Assembly: GCA_002305535.1 (NCBI GenBank)
Contig: DBRE01000028.1
Coordinates: 62,505 to 84,864 of the forward strand
Direction of reading: 5' to 3'
DNA: 22,360 bases
Origin: Syntrophomonas sp. UBA1376
GTDB lineage: Bacteria; Bacillota; Syntrophomonadia; Syntrophomonadales; Syntrophomonadaceae
The notes beneath the pieces are model-generated. The model had not been told where the DNA came from and did not search any database. It was given only the letters and a program-made list of their open reading frames with translations. Of this stretch, positions 1-8,346 are shown one piece after another. Each line of letters opens with the position of its first letter. Position 1 is the first letter of the stretch. The position numbers and the translations under genes were made by a program.

Positions 1-20
1 TAGCCTTTTTTGACGGTCTG

Positions 21-45
21 AGGCCTGCCCCTGGGCAGGCCTTTT
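21..45 (+). terminator. Intrinsic terminator-like hairpin just beyond secF
   Basis: A GC-rich inverted repeat (AGGCCTGCCC at 21-30, GGGCAGGCCT at 33-42) runs into TTTT on the plus strand. The U-tract is on the plus-strand side, so it best fits the end of a plus-strand gene lying left of the window. It also sits 11 bp past the secF stop and might stop secF transcripts as a plain hairpin, but that side has no T-run. Confidence 0.6.
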
Positions 46-53
46 GAATTTCA

Positions 54-902
54 TTAAGCAGCAGCTTCTCGAGCCTTGATATCATACCAGGTCGAGCTGG
101 CAATGCATATAGAAGAATACGCCCCGGTAACAAATCCAATCAACATCGCCAGTATAAATAGTTGAATGGTGGAACCGCCAAATATCAGTAGAGCGATCAG
201 AGGAAAGGCCGAGGTCAGAACAGTGTTAATAGAGCGATTAAGGGTCTGCCCCACACTTCTGTTGACCAATTCCTCATAATCTTCTTTACGTTTGTTACGC
301 AAATTCTCCCGTATGCGGTCGAAAATAATAATGGTGTCATTAATGGAATAACCAATCACAGTTAGAATAGCAGCTATAAAGGCACTGCCAACCTCCCACT
401 GAAATAGCGAGAATGCCCCCAGTACCACCAAAACATTGTGAATGATAGCGATAATGGCGGCTATTCCAAAAGTCCATTCAAAGCGGAAGGTGATATACAC
501 GAGCATCAACACGGCAGCAATGCCGATAGCCAGCAGAGCATTACGAGTCAGTTCCCCGCCAATAGTAGCACCAACGCTTTCAGCACTCATAAACTCCACT
601 TCTTGGTACTGATCTCTTAGAACTTGCATCAATTCATCAGTCTGTTCCTGGGTCAACTCGCTGGTACGCAGATAAAACTCATCGCCGCTTTTCTGCACTT
701 CTGCTTCATCTATACCTAGTTCACTTATGGTAGCACGCATGTCGGCTGAGGTTACTCCGGACGGCATTTTAACGTGTGTTATAGAGCCTCCCGTAAAATC
801 AATCCCCAGATTAAGACCCTGCAGCATCAGAGAGATCACACCAGGAATGATAATTATCGAAGATAAAATATAGAACCATTTGCGTCTTTTAATTACCTGC
901 AT
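54..902 (-). CDS. secF: Protein translocase subunit SecF
   Basis: SecF is a membrane subunit of the SecDF accessory complex, which uses the proton motive force to help pull exported proteins through SecYEG. The 282-residue product has an N-terminal membrane helix (about 9-28), the SecF signature NLGIDFTGG (31-39), an extracytoplasmic region (about 40-115), then a five-helix RND-type core. The core carries the conserved stretch GYSINDTIIIFDRIREN (184-200). Length is normal for the family. The start is the ATG at 902, preceded by the purine-rich site AAGGGGGGA. It lies 12 bp after secD and is surely cotranscribed with it. SecD and SecF are separate genes here, not fused as in Bacillus. Identification is secure. 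Confidence 0.97.
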   Translation of the reverse strand: MQVIKRRKWFYILSSIIIIPGVISLMLQGLNLGIDFTGGSITHVKMPSGVTSADMRATISELGIDEAEVQKSGDEFYLRTSELTQEQTDELMQVLRDQYQEVEFMSAESVGATIGGELTRNALLAIGIAAVLMLVYITFRFEWTFGIAAIIAIIHNVLVVLGAFSLFQWEVGSAFIAAILTVIGYSINDTIIIFDRIRENLRNKRKEDYEELVNRSVGQTLNRSINTVLTSAFPLIALLIFGGSTIQLFILAMLIGFVTGAYSSICIASSTWYDIKAREAAA

Positions 903-914
903 GTCAATCCCCCC

Positions 915-2123
915 TTATACCCCATACAGTTTTTTGTTCTTGGTTACATTAGCAGAAAGAATAAGCATATAGCGGGTAAAGGTCAAGGCAACTAGCATAC
1001 TGGCAACAATACCGATTGATAGGGTAACCGCAAAACCCTTAATAGGACCAGTCCCAAAGTACATGAGAACGGCTGCCGTGATTAAGGTAGTAACATTGGA
1101 ATCAAAGATAGCTACAAACGCCCGCTTAAATCCGGATTCTATAGATGCCACCAGTGTCTTGCCTAAACGCAGCTCTTCTTTAATGTGTTCGTAAATAATG
1201 ACGTTAGCGTCCACCGCCATGCCTATTGACAGAGCCAATCCCGCAATACCCGGTAAGGTCAGCACTGCCCCTAGGGCTACCATAGTCCCCAAAACCAGCA
1301 ATGTATAGATAAACAACGAAATGTCAGCAATAGCACCGGGCAAGCGGTAATAACCGATCATAAAAATCAATATTGCTATGAAGCCAACAATTCCAGCATT
1401 TATACTCTTATCCAAAGAATCGGCTCCCAGAGTAGGTCCTATGGAGCGCTTTTCCATTACCTCAAAGCTGACCGGCAGAGCACCTGATCTTAATAATACT
1501 GCCATATCCTGTGCCTCTTTAGCCGTAAAGTTACCTGTGATAACCGCATTGCCATCCATGATCGGGCCATTTACTATGGGAGCACTAACAGCCTCGTCAT
1601 CAATGACAATAATAAGCGGTCTGCCTACATTAGCGGTGGTGGCCTCACCAAAAAGCCGAGCCCCTTCTTTGTCAAATTCCAGGGTGATTTCAGCCTGACC
1701 TGAGCCATCCTGCTTCATTCGAGCCTGAGCATCCACCAGGTTTTTGCCGGTTAATAGAACATTTCCTTCTTCATCCATAAACTGCAGCTGCGCCGTATTT
1801 TTAAGTATATTAACGGCCGCCTCAGGATCATCTTCACCGGCGATCTCAATAACTACTCTTTTATCTCCTTGGGGATACAAGGCAGTTTCTTTTACGCCCA
1901 GGGCATCAACACGAGTACGAAGAATACCCAGCGCTTTATTAATAGTATCGGCGGTAACTTTCTCGCCTTCGGTCTCCTGTGCTTCCAGTACGACCCGCAG
2001 CCCACCACGTAAATCCAATCCCAGGTTGATGTTCTTAAACAGGGGCGGAAATGCGAAGTAGGATATCACTCCAATAGCCAATACGATGACGGCTATGATC
2101 GCGATACTGGTGTTTCGCTGCAC
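915..2123 (-). CDS. secD: Protein translocase subunit SecD
   Basis: SecD is the larger partner of SecF in the proton-driven export complex. The product from the chosen start is 402 residues: an N-terminal helix (about 5-24), the NLGLDLRGG signature (33-41), a large extracytoplasmic P1 region (about 45-225), then a six-helix RND core with SIGPTLGADSLDKS (227-240) and GMAVDANVIIYEHIKEEL (301-318). I chose GTG at 2123 because a strong GGAAGGAGG site (2131-2139) lies 7 bp upstream. The in-frame ATG at 2147 lies upstream of that site and would add eight non-conserved residues. It follows the HD-domain gene and precedes secF by 12 bp in the yajC-secDF block. Confidence 0.96.
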   Translation of the reverse strand: MQRNTSIAIIAVIVLAIGVISYFAFPPLFKNINLGLDLRGGLRVVLEAQETEGEKVTADTINKALGILRTRVDALGVKETALYPQGDKRVVIEIAGEDDPEAAVNILKNTAQLQFMDEEGNVLLTGKNLVDAQARMKQDGSGQAEITLEFDKEGARLFGEATTANVGRPLIIVIDDEAVSAPIVNGPIMDGNAVITGNFTAKEAQDMAVLLRSGALPVSFEVMEKRSIGPTLGADSLDKSINAGIVGFIAILIFMIGYYRLPGAIADISLFIYTLLVLGTMVALGAVLTLPGIAGLALSIGMAVDANVIIYEHIKEELRLGKTLVASIESGFKRAFVAIFDSNVTTLITAAVLMYFGTGPIKGFAVTLSIGIVASMLVALTFTRYMLILSANVTKNKKLYGV

Positions 2124-2153
2124 AATATTTCCTCCTTCCAACAACATAATCGT

Positions 2154-2819
2154 CTATAGTAATTTGGCCCCATTGATAATCAGCTCGAACTCACACCCCA
2201 GGAAGTTTGCCGCTCGACGGCACATGAGCATGCGGCTAAGAAATATCTCAAAATATTCCATGACCGGGCAGATATTCGTGTCTATGGCCAATTCCATTGT
2301 AATACTTTTCTTTTCTTCGTCAATATTCAGTATAGAGTGCTCTACCGCATAATTCACCCGATCATGTATATCAAATCGGACTACATCGGTGTTTCTGACA
2401 CGATTACGATGAACATGGGATTTATCGGCAAGTATGAGAGCAGCTGCCACCTCATTGACCGGATGGCCGCTTCCTTCATCATGATTGCCAATGGCAGCAC
2501 TAATAATGGCAATTTCTCTAGGCTCCATACCCATACGTCTAAGGATTGCCGTGGCCATCAAAGCCCCGCTCTGGCTGTGTCCGGCACGGTTGATAACATT
2601 ACCTATATCGTGCATATATCCGGCAATACCTGCTAGCTCAGCCAACCGTTTATCATATCCCAGCGTGACCAGGATCTCCTGGCTTATGCGGCTGACCAGA
2701 GTCAAATGCAGGAAGCCGTGATCTGTAAAGCCCATGGCAGCCAAATGTTGGTTGCCTTTGTCAATAAAGGCCTTGATCACCGGGCTAGTCTGTACTTCTG
2801 TTAATGTTACCATCGTCAT
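2154..2819 (-). CDS. HD-domain metal-dependent phosphohydrolase
   Basis: This 221-residue soluble protein has the metal-binding pattern of HD-superfamily phosphohydrolases: H34 (in FTDHGFLH), the H70-D71 pair in AGYMHDIGNV, H113 in IGNHDEG, and D132 in ADKSH. Such enzymes cleave phosphate from nucleotides or cyclic (di)nucleotides. The substrate here cannot be told from sequence, and no GYP motif makes it a clear cyclic-di-GMP enzyme. The first ATG (2819) starts 3 bp after the yajC stop with no obvious ribosome site, so translation may be coupled. A second ATG at 2813 is equally possible. It sits between yajC and secD; no role in secretion should be assumed. About 70 residues after the HD core (150-221) match nothing I recognise. 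Confidence 0.85.
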   Translation of the reverse strand: MTMVTLTEVQTSPVIKAFIDKGNQHLAAMGFTDHGFLHLTLVSRISQEILVTLGYDKRLAELAGIAGYMHDIGNVINRAGHSQSGALMATAILRRMGMEPREIAIISAAIGNHDEGSGHPVNEVAAALILADKSHVHRNRVRNTDVVRFDIHDRVNYAVEHSILNIDEEKKSITMELAIDTNICPVMEYFEIFLSRMLMCRRAANFLGCEFELIINGAKLL

Positions 2820-2822
2820 TGG

Positions 2823-3095
2823 TTATTGCGGATCGGCCTCATTATAGGCGATGGCTTTCTTTAACATTTCTATTTCCGTGTTTTCACTAACTTTCAAGAC
2901 TACGGTATCTTCCTTAATTTTGGTCACTTCGCCTTTGATACCGCCGATGGTGACAACCTTATGGCCTCTTTTCAGGCTCTGGATCAGGTCTTCATGTTTC
3001 CTTTCCTGCTTCTTACGGGGCATAATGATAAACACATAGAATATGCCGATAAATATTGCGAACCAAATTGCAAGCTGTACCCATTGACCTTCCAT
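2823..3095 (-). CDS. yajC: Preprotein translocase subunit YajC
   Basis: YajC is a small single-helix membrane protein that associates with SecDF. The 90-residue product has one N-terminal membrane helix (about 6-26) followed by the family hallmark IMPRKKQERKHEDLIQSLKRG. After it comes a soluble SH3-like segment with VVTIGGIKGEV, where YajC proteins normally carry a G-GI-G turn. The start ATG follows an AAAGGAGGT site at good spacing. It begins a short 5' gap after tgt (66 bp) and ends 3 bp before the HD-domain gene. Size and layout are normal. Confidence 0.94.
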   Translation of the reverse strand: MEGQWVQLAIWFAIFIGIFYVFIIMPRKKQERKHEDLIQSLKRGHKVVTIGGIKGEVTKIKEDTVVLKVSENTEIEMLKKAIAYNEADPQ

Positions 3096-3161
3096 TCTGT
3101 AAACAACCTCCTTTAATCTTAACCTATATGGACTTAGACAATTATACCGTAAATCCTTCTG

Positions 3162-4268
3162 TTAAAACCTGTATTCACTAAAGAAATCCTCAGAAAATCT
3201 CTCCAAGTTTCCCTCCCGAATGGCATTTCTTATTTTTACCATTAATTGCACTAAAAAGTACACATTATGATAGCTCAACAAACGATGAGCCAAAATTTCT
3301 TCGGCTTTGATGAGGTGACGCAGATAAGCACGGCTATAATTGCGGCATACGTAGCAATCGCAGTGGCTATCGATAGGTGTGAAATCCTCCCGATAAGCAG
3401 CGTTGCGCACCGTTAGTTTACCTCTATAGGTGTACGCAGTGCCATGCCTGGCTAAGCGGGTGGGCAGCACACAGTCAAACATGTCCACCCCTCTTTTGAC
3501 CCCTTCGATCAAATCCTCCGGTTCACCTACTCCCATTAAGTAGCGGGGTTTGTCAGCAGGCAATAGAGGATGGAGATAGTCGAGGATCTCATACATGTTT
3601 TGCTTAGGTTCTCCCACACTCAAACCACCTATCGCATAGCCAGGAAAATCCAGCTTAATCAACTCTTCAGTACTCCTGGCTCGCAGATCAGGAAAAACAT
3701 TGCCCTGCACTATTCCAAACAAAGCTTGATCTGACCGCCGATGGGCATCCCGACATCGTTTGGCCCACAGAGTAGTACGGTCCACTGCTCGCTCGGCGTC
3801 TTCAAAGCTGCACGGGTAGGGGGCACATTCATCAAAACACATGGCAATATCAGCACCTAGCTTCTGTTCGATATCCATTACTTTTTCCGGGGTCAGAAAA
3901 TGGCGCGAACCATCTATATGGGATTGAAATTCCACTCCTTCATCGCTTATTTTACGAAGTTTGCTCAAACTGAACACCTGAAATCCACCGCTGTCAGTCA
4001 AGATATTTCTTTTCCAGTTCATGAACTTATGTAGTCCACCTGCTTTAGCCACCAGTTCTTCCCCTGGGCGTAAATACAGATGATAGGTATTGGAAAGTAT
4101 GATGCCAGCACCAATTTCATAAAGATCTTCCGGAGTCAGAGTTTTTACGGTAGCCTGGGTCCCTACCGGCATGAATATTGGAGTTTCCACTTCACCATGC
4201 GACAGAGTAAGTCTTCCTAGGCGAGCCTTATTATGGGGTGATGTAATATCGATTTCAAATTTCAGCAC
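3162..4268 (-). CDS. tgt: tRNA-guanine(34) transglycosylase (queuine insertion)
   Basis: Tgt exchanges guanine-34 in the anticodons of Asp, Asn, His and Tyr tRNAs for the queuosine precursor preQ1. The 368-residue product shows the substrate-pocket motif TDSGGFQVFSL (91-101, with D92), the nucleophile loop VDMFDCVLPTR (D265 as nucleophile by analogy with the Zymomonas enzyme), and the zinc site C303-x-C305-x2-C308 plus H334. The start is GTG at 4268, eight bases after GGAGGAG. It lies 15 bp downstream of queA, whose product acts on the next step, and upstream of yajC, the usual clostridial order. Confidence 0.97.
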   Translation of the reverse strand: MLKFEIDITSPHNKARLGRLTLSHGEVETPIFMPVGTQATVKTLTPEDLYEIGAGIILSNTYHLYLRPGEELVAKAGGLHKFMNWKRNILTDSGGFQVFSLSKLRKISDEGVEFQSHIDGSRHFLTPEKVMDIEQKLGADIAMCFDECAPYPCSFEDAERAVDRTTLWAKRCRDAHRRSDQALFGIVQGNVFPDLRARSTEELIKLDFPGYAIGGLSVGEPKQNMYEILDYLHPLLPADKPRYLMGVGEPEDLIEGVKRGVDMFDCVLPTRLARHGTAYTYRGKLTVRNAAYREDFTPIDSHCDCYVCRNYSRAYLRHLIKAEEILAHRLLSYHNVYFLVQLMVKIRNAIREGNLERFSEDFFSEYRF

Positions 4269-4283
4269 CTAATAACTCCTCCA

Positions 4284-5333
4284 TTAAATAATAAGCATAG
4301 CATCGCCATAGCTAAAGAATCTGTATCGTTCCCGTATAGCGTGCTGGTAGGCATACCGGATCAATTCATTTCCTGCCAATGCTGCTACCAACATAAGCAG
4401 TGATGAGCCAGGCAGGTGAAAATTGGTCAAGAGAGCATCCACTGCTTGAAAACGATAACCTGGGTAGATAAACTTGTCAGTCTCTCCCTGACCAGCCTGG
4501 TAACCTTGCTGATAAATGGTTTCCAAAGTCCGCACTACCGTAGTACCCACCGCCACTACCCGTTTTCCGTTTTGCCGAGTCTGGTTAAGCTGCCGGGCAG
4601 TAGCAGTGCTGATTTCATAGTGCTCGGTATGCATGTGATGCTCTCTAATATCTTCCACCACCACCGGCCGAAAAGTACCTAGCCCCACATGCAATAACAA
4701 CCGGGCGATCTCCACTCCTCCATCGGTCAATTGCTGCAGTATTTCAGGTGTAAAATGAAGTCCGGCTGTAGGTGCGGCTACTGACCCTGCATGCTGAGCG
4801 TACACTGTCTGATAATGCTGATTGTCATCGGGGCCAGCCGGTCGATTGATGTAAGGAGGCAAAGGCATTCTACCCCACTGCTGAATAAATCCTTCCTCAT
4901 CAGAACAGTTGAGTAATCGAACCAGTCTGCCGCCAGGTATGTCGATCTCCTCGATTATCTCCACCTGCACAGTACTGTCAGGGAAAATGACCCGACTCCC
5001 GGGAGCCAAACGCCGAGCGGGTTTGACCAATGCTTCCCAGCCTCTATCTTTTCGGCTTAGTAACAGTATCTCCACTGCCGCTCCGCTGTCTTTGGTACCT
5101 AGCAAACGAGCCGGTATAACTCTGGTTTCATTTAATACCAGAGCGTCACCCCTGGCTATAAAGTCGGGCAGATCAGTAAAAATGTGATCTGCTATCTGAC
5201 CAGTCTGACGATTTACCACCAGCAAGCGGCATTTATCCCGGGGTTCCACCGGATACTGAGCAATCAACTCCCGGGGCAGATCAAACTGATAACTAGCTAA
5301 TGAGTAAATATCCTGGTGGATCTTTTCGGGCAC
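4284..5333 (-). CDS. queA: S-adenosylmethionine:tRNA ribosyltransferase-isomerase QueA
   Basis: QueA moves the ribosyl group of SAM onto preQ1 in tRNA, giving epoxyqueuosine. The 349-residue protein has family marks such as FDLPRELIAQYPVEPRDKCRLLV near the N-terminus (read in part), LNETRVIPARLLG, AAPTAGLHFTPEIL and HVGLGTFRPV, and ends in the typical FSYGDAMLI. The start is GTG at 5333, placed seven bases after a GGAGGAG site that lies inside the end of the DUF2905 gene (gap 3 bp), so translation is probably coupled. It works between Tgt and the epoxyqueuosine reductase QueH; all three are encoded here within about 3 kb. Confidence 0.97.
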   Translation of the reverse strand: MPEKIHQDIYSLASYQFDLPRELIAQYPVEPRDKCRLLVVNRQTGQIADHIFTDLPDFIARGDALVLNETRVIPARLLGTKDSGAAVEILLLSRKDRGWEALVKPARRLAPGSRVIFPDSTVQVEIIEEIDIPGGRLVRLLNCSDEEGFIQQWGRMPLPPYINRPAGPDDNQHYQTVYAQHAGSVAAPTAGLHFTPEILQQLTDGGVEIARLLLHVGLGTFRPVVVEDIREHHMHTEHYEISTATARQLNQTRQNGKRVVAVGTTVVRTLETIYQQGYQAGQGETDKFIYPGYRFQAVDALLTNFHLPGSSLLMLVAALAGNELIRYAYQHAIRERYRFFSYGDAMLII

Positions 5334-5336
5334 TTT

Positions 5337-5561
5337 CTATCTCCTCCCCAACAAGTTGAATATCAAGGTCAAAACCAGACTGATAAGTAGCATGGTGGTT
5401 ATGGGAAAGAAGAAAGTAAAATTTTCCCGGCGTACCAGGATATCTCCAGGAAGACGAAAACCGGTTATCCCCAGACGGGACAGAGCCAAAACAACAAATC
5501 CTGCCAGCAGCAGGATTATCCCAAAAGTAATCAAAATTCTCGCTAGGCCTTCTATCTGCAT
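5337..5561 (-). CDS. DUF2905 small membrane protein
   Basis: A 74-residue protein with two predicted membrane helices (about 8-27 and 51-70) separated by a short loop containing LGITGFRLPGDILVRREN. The LPGDI-x-(V/I)-R loop is the hallmark of the DUF2905 family. The family has no established function. The ATG at 5561 directly follows the queH stop codon (TAA then ATG, no gap), and its own end lies 3 bp before queA. It is therefore translated as part of the queuosine cluster. Whether it has any role in tRNA modification is unknown; family members also occur elsewhere beside ruv genes. Confidence 0.88.
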   Translation of the reverse strand: MQIEGLARILITFGIILLLAGFVVLALSRLGITGFRLPGDILVRRENFTFFFPITTMLLISLVLTLIFNLLGRR

Positions 5562-6152
5562 TTAATCATCATCACTCCGTTTTATTTGCTTCTCTTTGTT
5601 AGGCTGACGAGGTGCGTAGCGTTCCATCTCACTGTACAGACATCCACAATACTGCTGTCTGTAAATACCCATGGCCTTTGATCTGGTAACCGTTTGGGAA
5701 AAACCTTCCCGAAAATCATGATATAAAAAAGGTACCCCGTACTTCTCCCCCATATCCTCTCCTATGCGTCTGATCAAATCGTGCTTCTGGTATTTGCTGA
5801 CCAGGAGAGTAGAAGTGAAATAATCAAATTTGCCTTTACGAGCTATATGGGCGGCTCTATCCAGACGAATTTGATAGCAAAAGCGACAGCGGATATTCTC
5901 ACGAAAAGCCACCTGCTGAAAATAGGACTGCGGGTCATAATTATCATCGTAAATGACCTTCATTTCCACCTGATCCGCATAACTCTGCAGCCCCTCCTGG
6001 CGCTTCAGGTACTCGGTATAAGGATGGATATTGGGGTTGTAATAATAGCCCATTACCTCATAACCGTGTTCTCTCAACCAGGGAAACGGATAACTGGCAC
6101 ATGGCCCACAGCAAATATGCAACAAAACCCGTGGTGAATTCACTGCTGTCAT
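5562..6152 (-). CDS. queH: Epoxyqueuosine reductase QueH
   Basis: QueH (formerly DUF208) reduces epoxyqueuosine in tRNA to queuosine, the last step of the pathway; it replaces the unrelated cobalamin enzyme QueG. From the chosen start the product is 196 residues. It has HICCGPCASY (C14, C15, C18), then C89-R-F-C92 and C169-G-C171, matching the cysteines that bind an Fe-S cluster and metal in this family. I prefer ATG 6152, which follows GGGGGAGGG at normal spacing. An upstream in-frame ATG (6182) would overlap ruvB and lacks such a site. It is followed without a gap by DUF2905, then queA and tgt. Confidence 0.94.
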   Translation of the reverse strand: MTAVNSPRVLLHICCGPCASYPFPWLREHGYEVMGYYYNPNIHPYTEYLKRQEGLQSYADQVEMKVIYDDNYDPQSYFQQVAFRENIRCRFCYQIRLDRAAHIARKGKFDYFTSTLLVSKYQKHDLIRRIGEDMGEKYGVPFLYHDFREGFSQTVTRSKAMGIYRQQYCGCLYSEMERYAPRQPNKEKQIKRSDDD

Positions 6153-6171
6153 AGCTATCCCTCCCCCAAGT

Positions 6172-7212
6172 TTATTGTTCATTCCAAGAAAACAAGTTGT
6201 TGGATTCTGCCGGGCGGGAATAGCTAATGCCTAAATGTTGATAAGCCCGCTCAGTAGCTACCCTGCCGCGGGGCGTTTTTTGGATTAGGCCCATTTTCAA
6301 CAGATATGGTTCATAAACATCAGTCAAGGTATCATGTTCTTCTGATATGGACGCGGCCAGAGTCTCCAGACCTACCGGTCCGCCGTTAAACTTGTGGATA
6401 ATGGCGTCTAATATCATTCTATCCATCATGTCCAGACCCCATGCATCGATTTCCAGCATTTGCAAGGCTTGATCAGCCACTTTTTTGCTTATCCGGTCAT
6501 CAGCCTTGACCATGGCGTAATCCCGCACTCTTTTCAATAATCGATTGGCGACCCGCGGTGTTCCCCTGGAACGCCTAGCTATCTCAGCAGCCCCATCGCG
6601 ATCGATACTGATATTTAGTATACCGGCAGCTCGAATTATTATCTGCCGCAAATCTTCCTCATCATAATAATCCAATCGGCAGTTTATGCCAAACCTATCC
6701 CGCAGCGGAGAACTTAATAAACCCGGGCGGGTAGTAGCCCCAATCAGTGTAAAGGGTGGCAGATCCAAGCGCAAGGTACGAGCCGCCGGCCCCTTACCGA
6801 TCACGATATCGATCACATAGTCTTCCATGGCCGGATACATGATCTCCTCCACGGTACGGTTCAAACGATGGATCTCATCGATAAACAAGACCTCACCCGG
6901 TTCCAAATTAGTCAAAATGGCCGCCAGATCTCCAGGCCTTTCAATAGCCGGACCAGAGGTCTTGCGAATAGGTTTTCCTATTTCATTGGCAACAATAGAA
7001 GCCAAGGTGGTTTTCCCCAGCCCAGGCGGTCCGCTGAGCAAGACATGATCCAGACTTTCATCTCTTTCCTTAGCGGCCAAAACAAAAATGCGTATATTTT
7101 CTTTAACCTTATCCTGACCTATATAATCATTCAGGTGCAGGGGACGGATCGACGACTCGGTATGATCCTCTTGTTCCATCCATTCCGGCGATATAAGCCT
7201 GTTATCCGGCAT
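6172..7212 (-). CDS. ruvB: Holliday junction branch migration ATPase RuvB
   Basis: RuvB is the hexameric AAA+ motor that drives branch migration of Holliday junctions with RuvA. The 346-residue product has Walker A GPPGLGKT (61-68), Walker B LFIDEIHRL (D112-E113), the sensor stretch GATTRPGLLSSPLRDRFG and a C-terminal winged-helix region with KTPRGRVAT. The start is ATG 7212: AGGAGG (7221-7226) lies 8 bp upstream of it but only 2 bp from the alternative ATG at 7218. It follows ruvA by 12 bp and is part of ruvCAB. No LexA-type operator was recognised upstream of the operon. Confidence 0.97.
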   Translation of the reverse strand: MPDNRLISPEWMEQEDHTESSIRPLHLNDYIGQDKVKENIRIFVLAAKERDESLDHVLLSGPPGLGKTTLASIVANEIGKPIRKTSGPAIERPGDLAAILTNLEPGEVLFIDEIHRLNRTVEEIMYPAMEDYVIDIVIGKGPAARTLRLDLPPFTLIGATTRPGLLSSPLRDRFGINCRLDYYDEEDLRQIIIRAAGILNISIDRDGAAEIARRSRGTPRVANRLLKRVRDYAMVKADDRISKKVADQALQMLEIDAWGLDMMDRMILDAIIHKFNGGPVGLETLAASISEEHDTLTDVYEPYLLKMGLIQKTPRGRVATERAYQHLGISYSRPAESNNLFSWNEQ

Positions 7213-7224
7213 GATCATCCCCTC

Positions 7225-7827
7225 CTATCTGCTGGGCTTTTGTGCGTTACGCTGCAACACCAATTTTATATTATCTTCCACCCGTTCGCTCAACTGTCCT
7301 GCTTCCGTCAAATCACGCAGAATAGGATATACTTCATTGCGTCCAAACCCCAGTACTTCCATAGCCTCCAACACCTGAGAGATCACACCCGCTTCAGAAG
7401 AACCTTCGTCTATAGCAGCAGCAACATCGGGAAGCTTGTCGCGCAGTTCAAATAGAAGACGCTGGGCCATCTTCTTTCCTACCCCGGGGATCTTGAGCAG
7501 TGCTTTCTCGTCCTGACTGGCCATAGTTGTATAGAATTTATGGGGTTCCATAGTTCCTAATATGTTTAGAGCCAAGCGAGCGCCGACCCCTGATACCCCC
7601 AAAAGAGTCTTAAACAGCAGTTGTTCCTCCCTACTCAAAAAGCCGTAGAGCTTGAATTCATTATCCAATACCTGCAGATAGGTAAAAAGACGCATTTCCT
7701 GACCGGAAGGCGGCAGACTAGCCACAGACCGATCCGGCAAAGCCAATTCATAGCCGATACCATTGACCTCCAATACGACAGAATCGGTTCTGATCTCAGC
7801 CAAAATACCTCGCAGGTAATCAATCAT
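7225..7827 (-). CDS. ruvA: Holliday junction DNA helicase subunit RuvA
   Basis: RuvA binds four-way junctions as a tetramer and loads RuvB. The 200-residue product begins with the OB-fold sequence MIDYLRGILAEI. It carries two helix-hairpin-helix motifs (LLGVSGVGARLALNIL and LKIPGVGKKMAQRLL, roughly residues 76-130), then a flexible linker and a C-terminal RuvB-contacting domain (about 150-195). The ATG at 7827 is preceded by TAGGAGTGAG overlapping the end of ruvC, whose stop lies 3 bp upstream. Length is as expected. Confidence 0.97.
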   Translation of the reverse strand: MIDYLRGILAEIRTDSVVLEVNGIGYELALPDRSVASLPPSGQEMRLFTYLQVLDNEFKLYGFLSREEQLLFKTLLGVSGVGARLALNILGTMEPHKFYTTMASQDEKALLKIPGVGKKMAQRLLFELRDKLPDVAAAIDEGSSEAGVISQVLEAMEVLGFGRNEVYPILRDLTEAGQLSERVEDNIKLVLQRNAQKPSR

Positions 7828-7830
7828 AGC

Positions 7831-8328
7831 TTATAACTCACTCCTATAGATACGTTCAATACGTTGCGCATGAAGGTGGCAAATAGCAATAGCCAAAGCG
7901 TCGGCAGCATCATCAGGTTTGGGTATCTCCTTCAGCCCTAGAATCTTTTGTACCATCAGTTGAACCTGACGCTTTTCAGCCTGTCCGTACCCTACCACTG
8001 ATTGCTTGACCTGTAAAGGCGTATATTCGCAGACCTTAATACCCCTACTGGCACCGGTAAACAGAATCACTCCCCGGCTCTGAGCGACGGTAATGACCGT
8101 CTTGGCATTGCGATGATAAAATATCTGTTCCACAGCGGCTGTCTGAGGCTGATACTGATCAATGATTCGGTTGAGGCTTTCATGTATGAGACAGAGTCGT
8201 GCAGGCATATCCATATTAGCTGGTGTTGATATGATTCCATAATCGATTGCCCGTAGTCTGCTGCCCTGGGCCTCAACTACTCCAAAACCTGTGGTGGCCG
8301 TACCCGGATCAATTCCTAAAACCAGCAT
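7831..8328 (-). CDS. ruvC: Crossover junction endodeoxyribonuclease RuvC
   Basis: RuvC cuts Holliday junctions symmetrically, completing recombination repair with RuvAB. From ATG 8328 the product is 165 residues, with the acidic catalytic set D7 (in LGIDPG), E67 (AAVEQIF), D140 and D143 (PDDAADALA), matching the E. coli arrangement. I chose ATG 8328 because it follows GGGAAAGGG and gives the family's usual N-terminus; an in-frame ATG at 8346 has no ribosome site and would lie upstream of the likely transcription start. It heads ruvCAB; the DNA just upstream is repeat-derived. Confidence 0.96.
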   Translation of the reverse strand: MLVLGIDPGTATTGFGVVEAQGSRLRAIDYGIISTPANMDMPARLCLIHESLNRIIDQYQPQTAAVEQIFYHRNAKTVITVAQSRGVILFTGASRGIKVCEYTPLQVKQSVVGYGQAEKRQVQLMVQKILGLKEIPKPDDAADALAIAICHLHAQRIERIYRSEL

Positions 8329-8346
8329 GTGCTTGCCCTTTCCCAT

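Noticed and set aside
1378..2061. Two plus-strand frames of about 105 codons opposite secD
   Set aside because: Both are antisense to secD, low-complexity Ser/Pro/Thr-rich and lack ribosome sites.
3096..3161. A riboswitch or promoter before yajC
   Set aside because: Only 66 bp, with no conserved aptamer core and no good promoter boxes seen.
6868..7455. A 195-codon plus-strand open frame
   Set aside because: It lies wholly antisense to ruvB and ruvA, whose products are unmistakable, and its translation looks like no protein family; it is a shadow frame.
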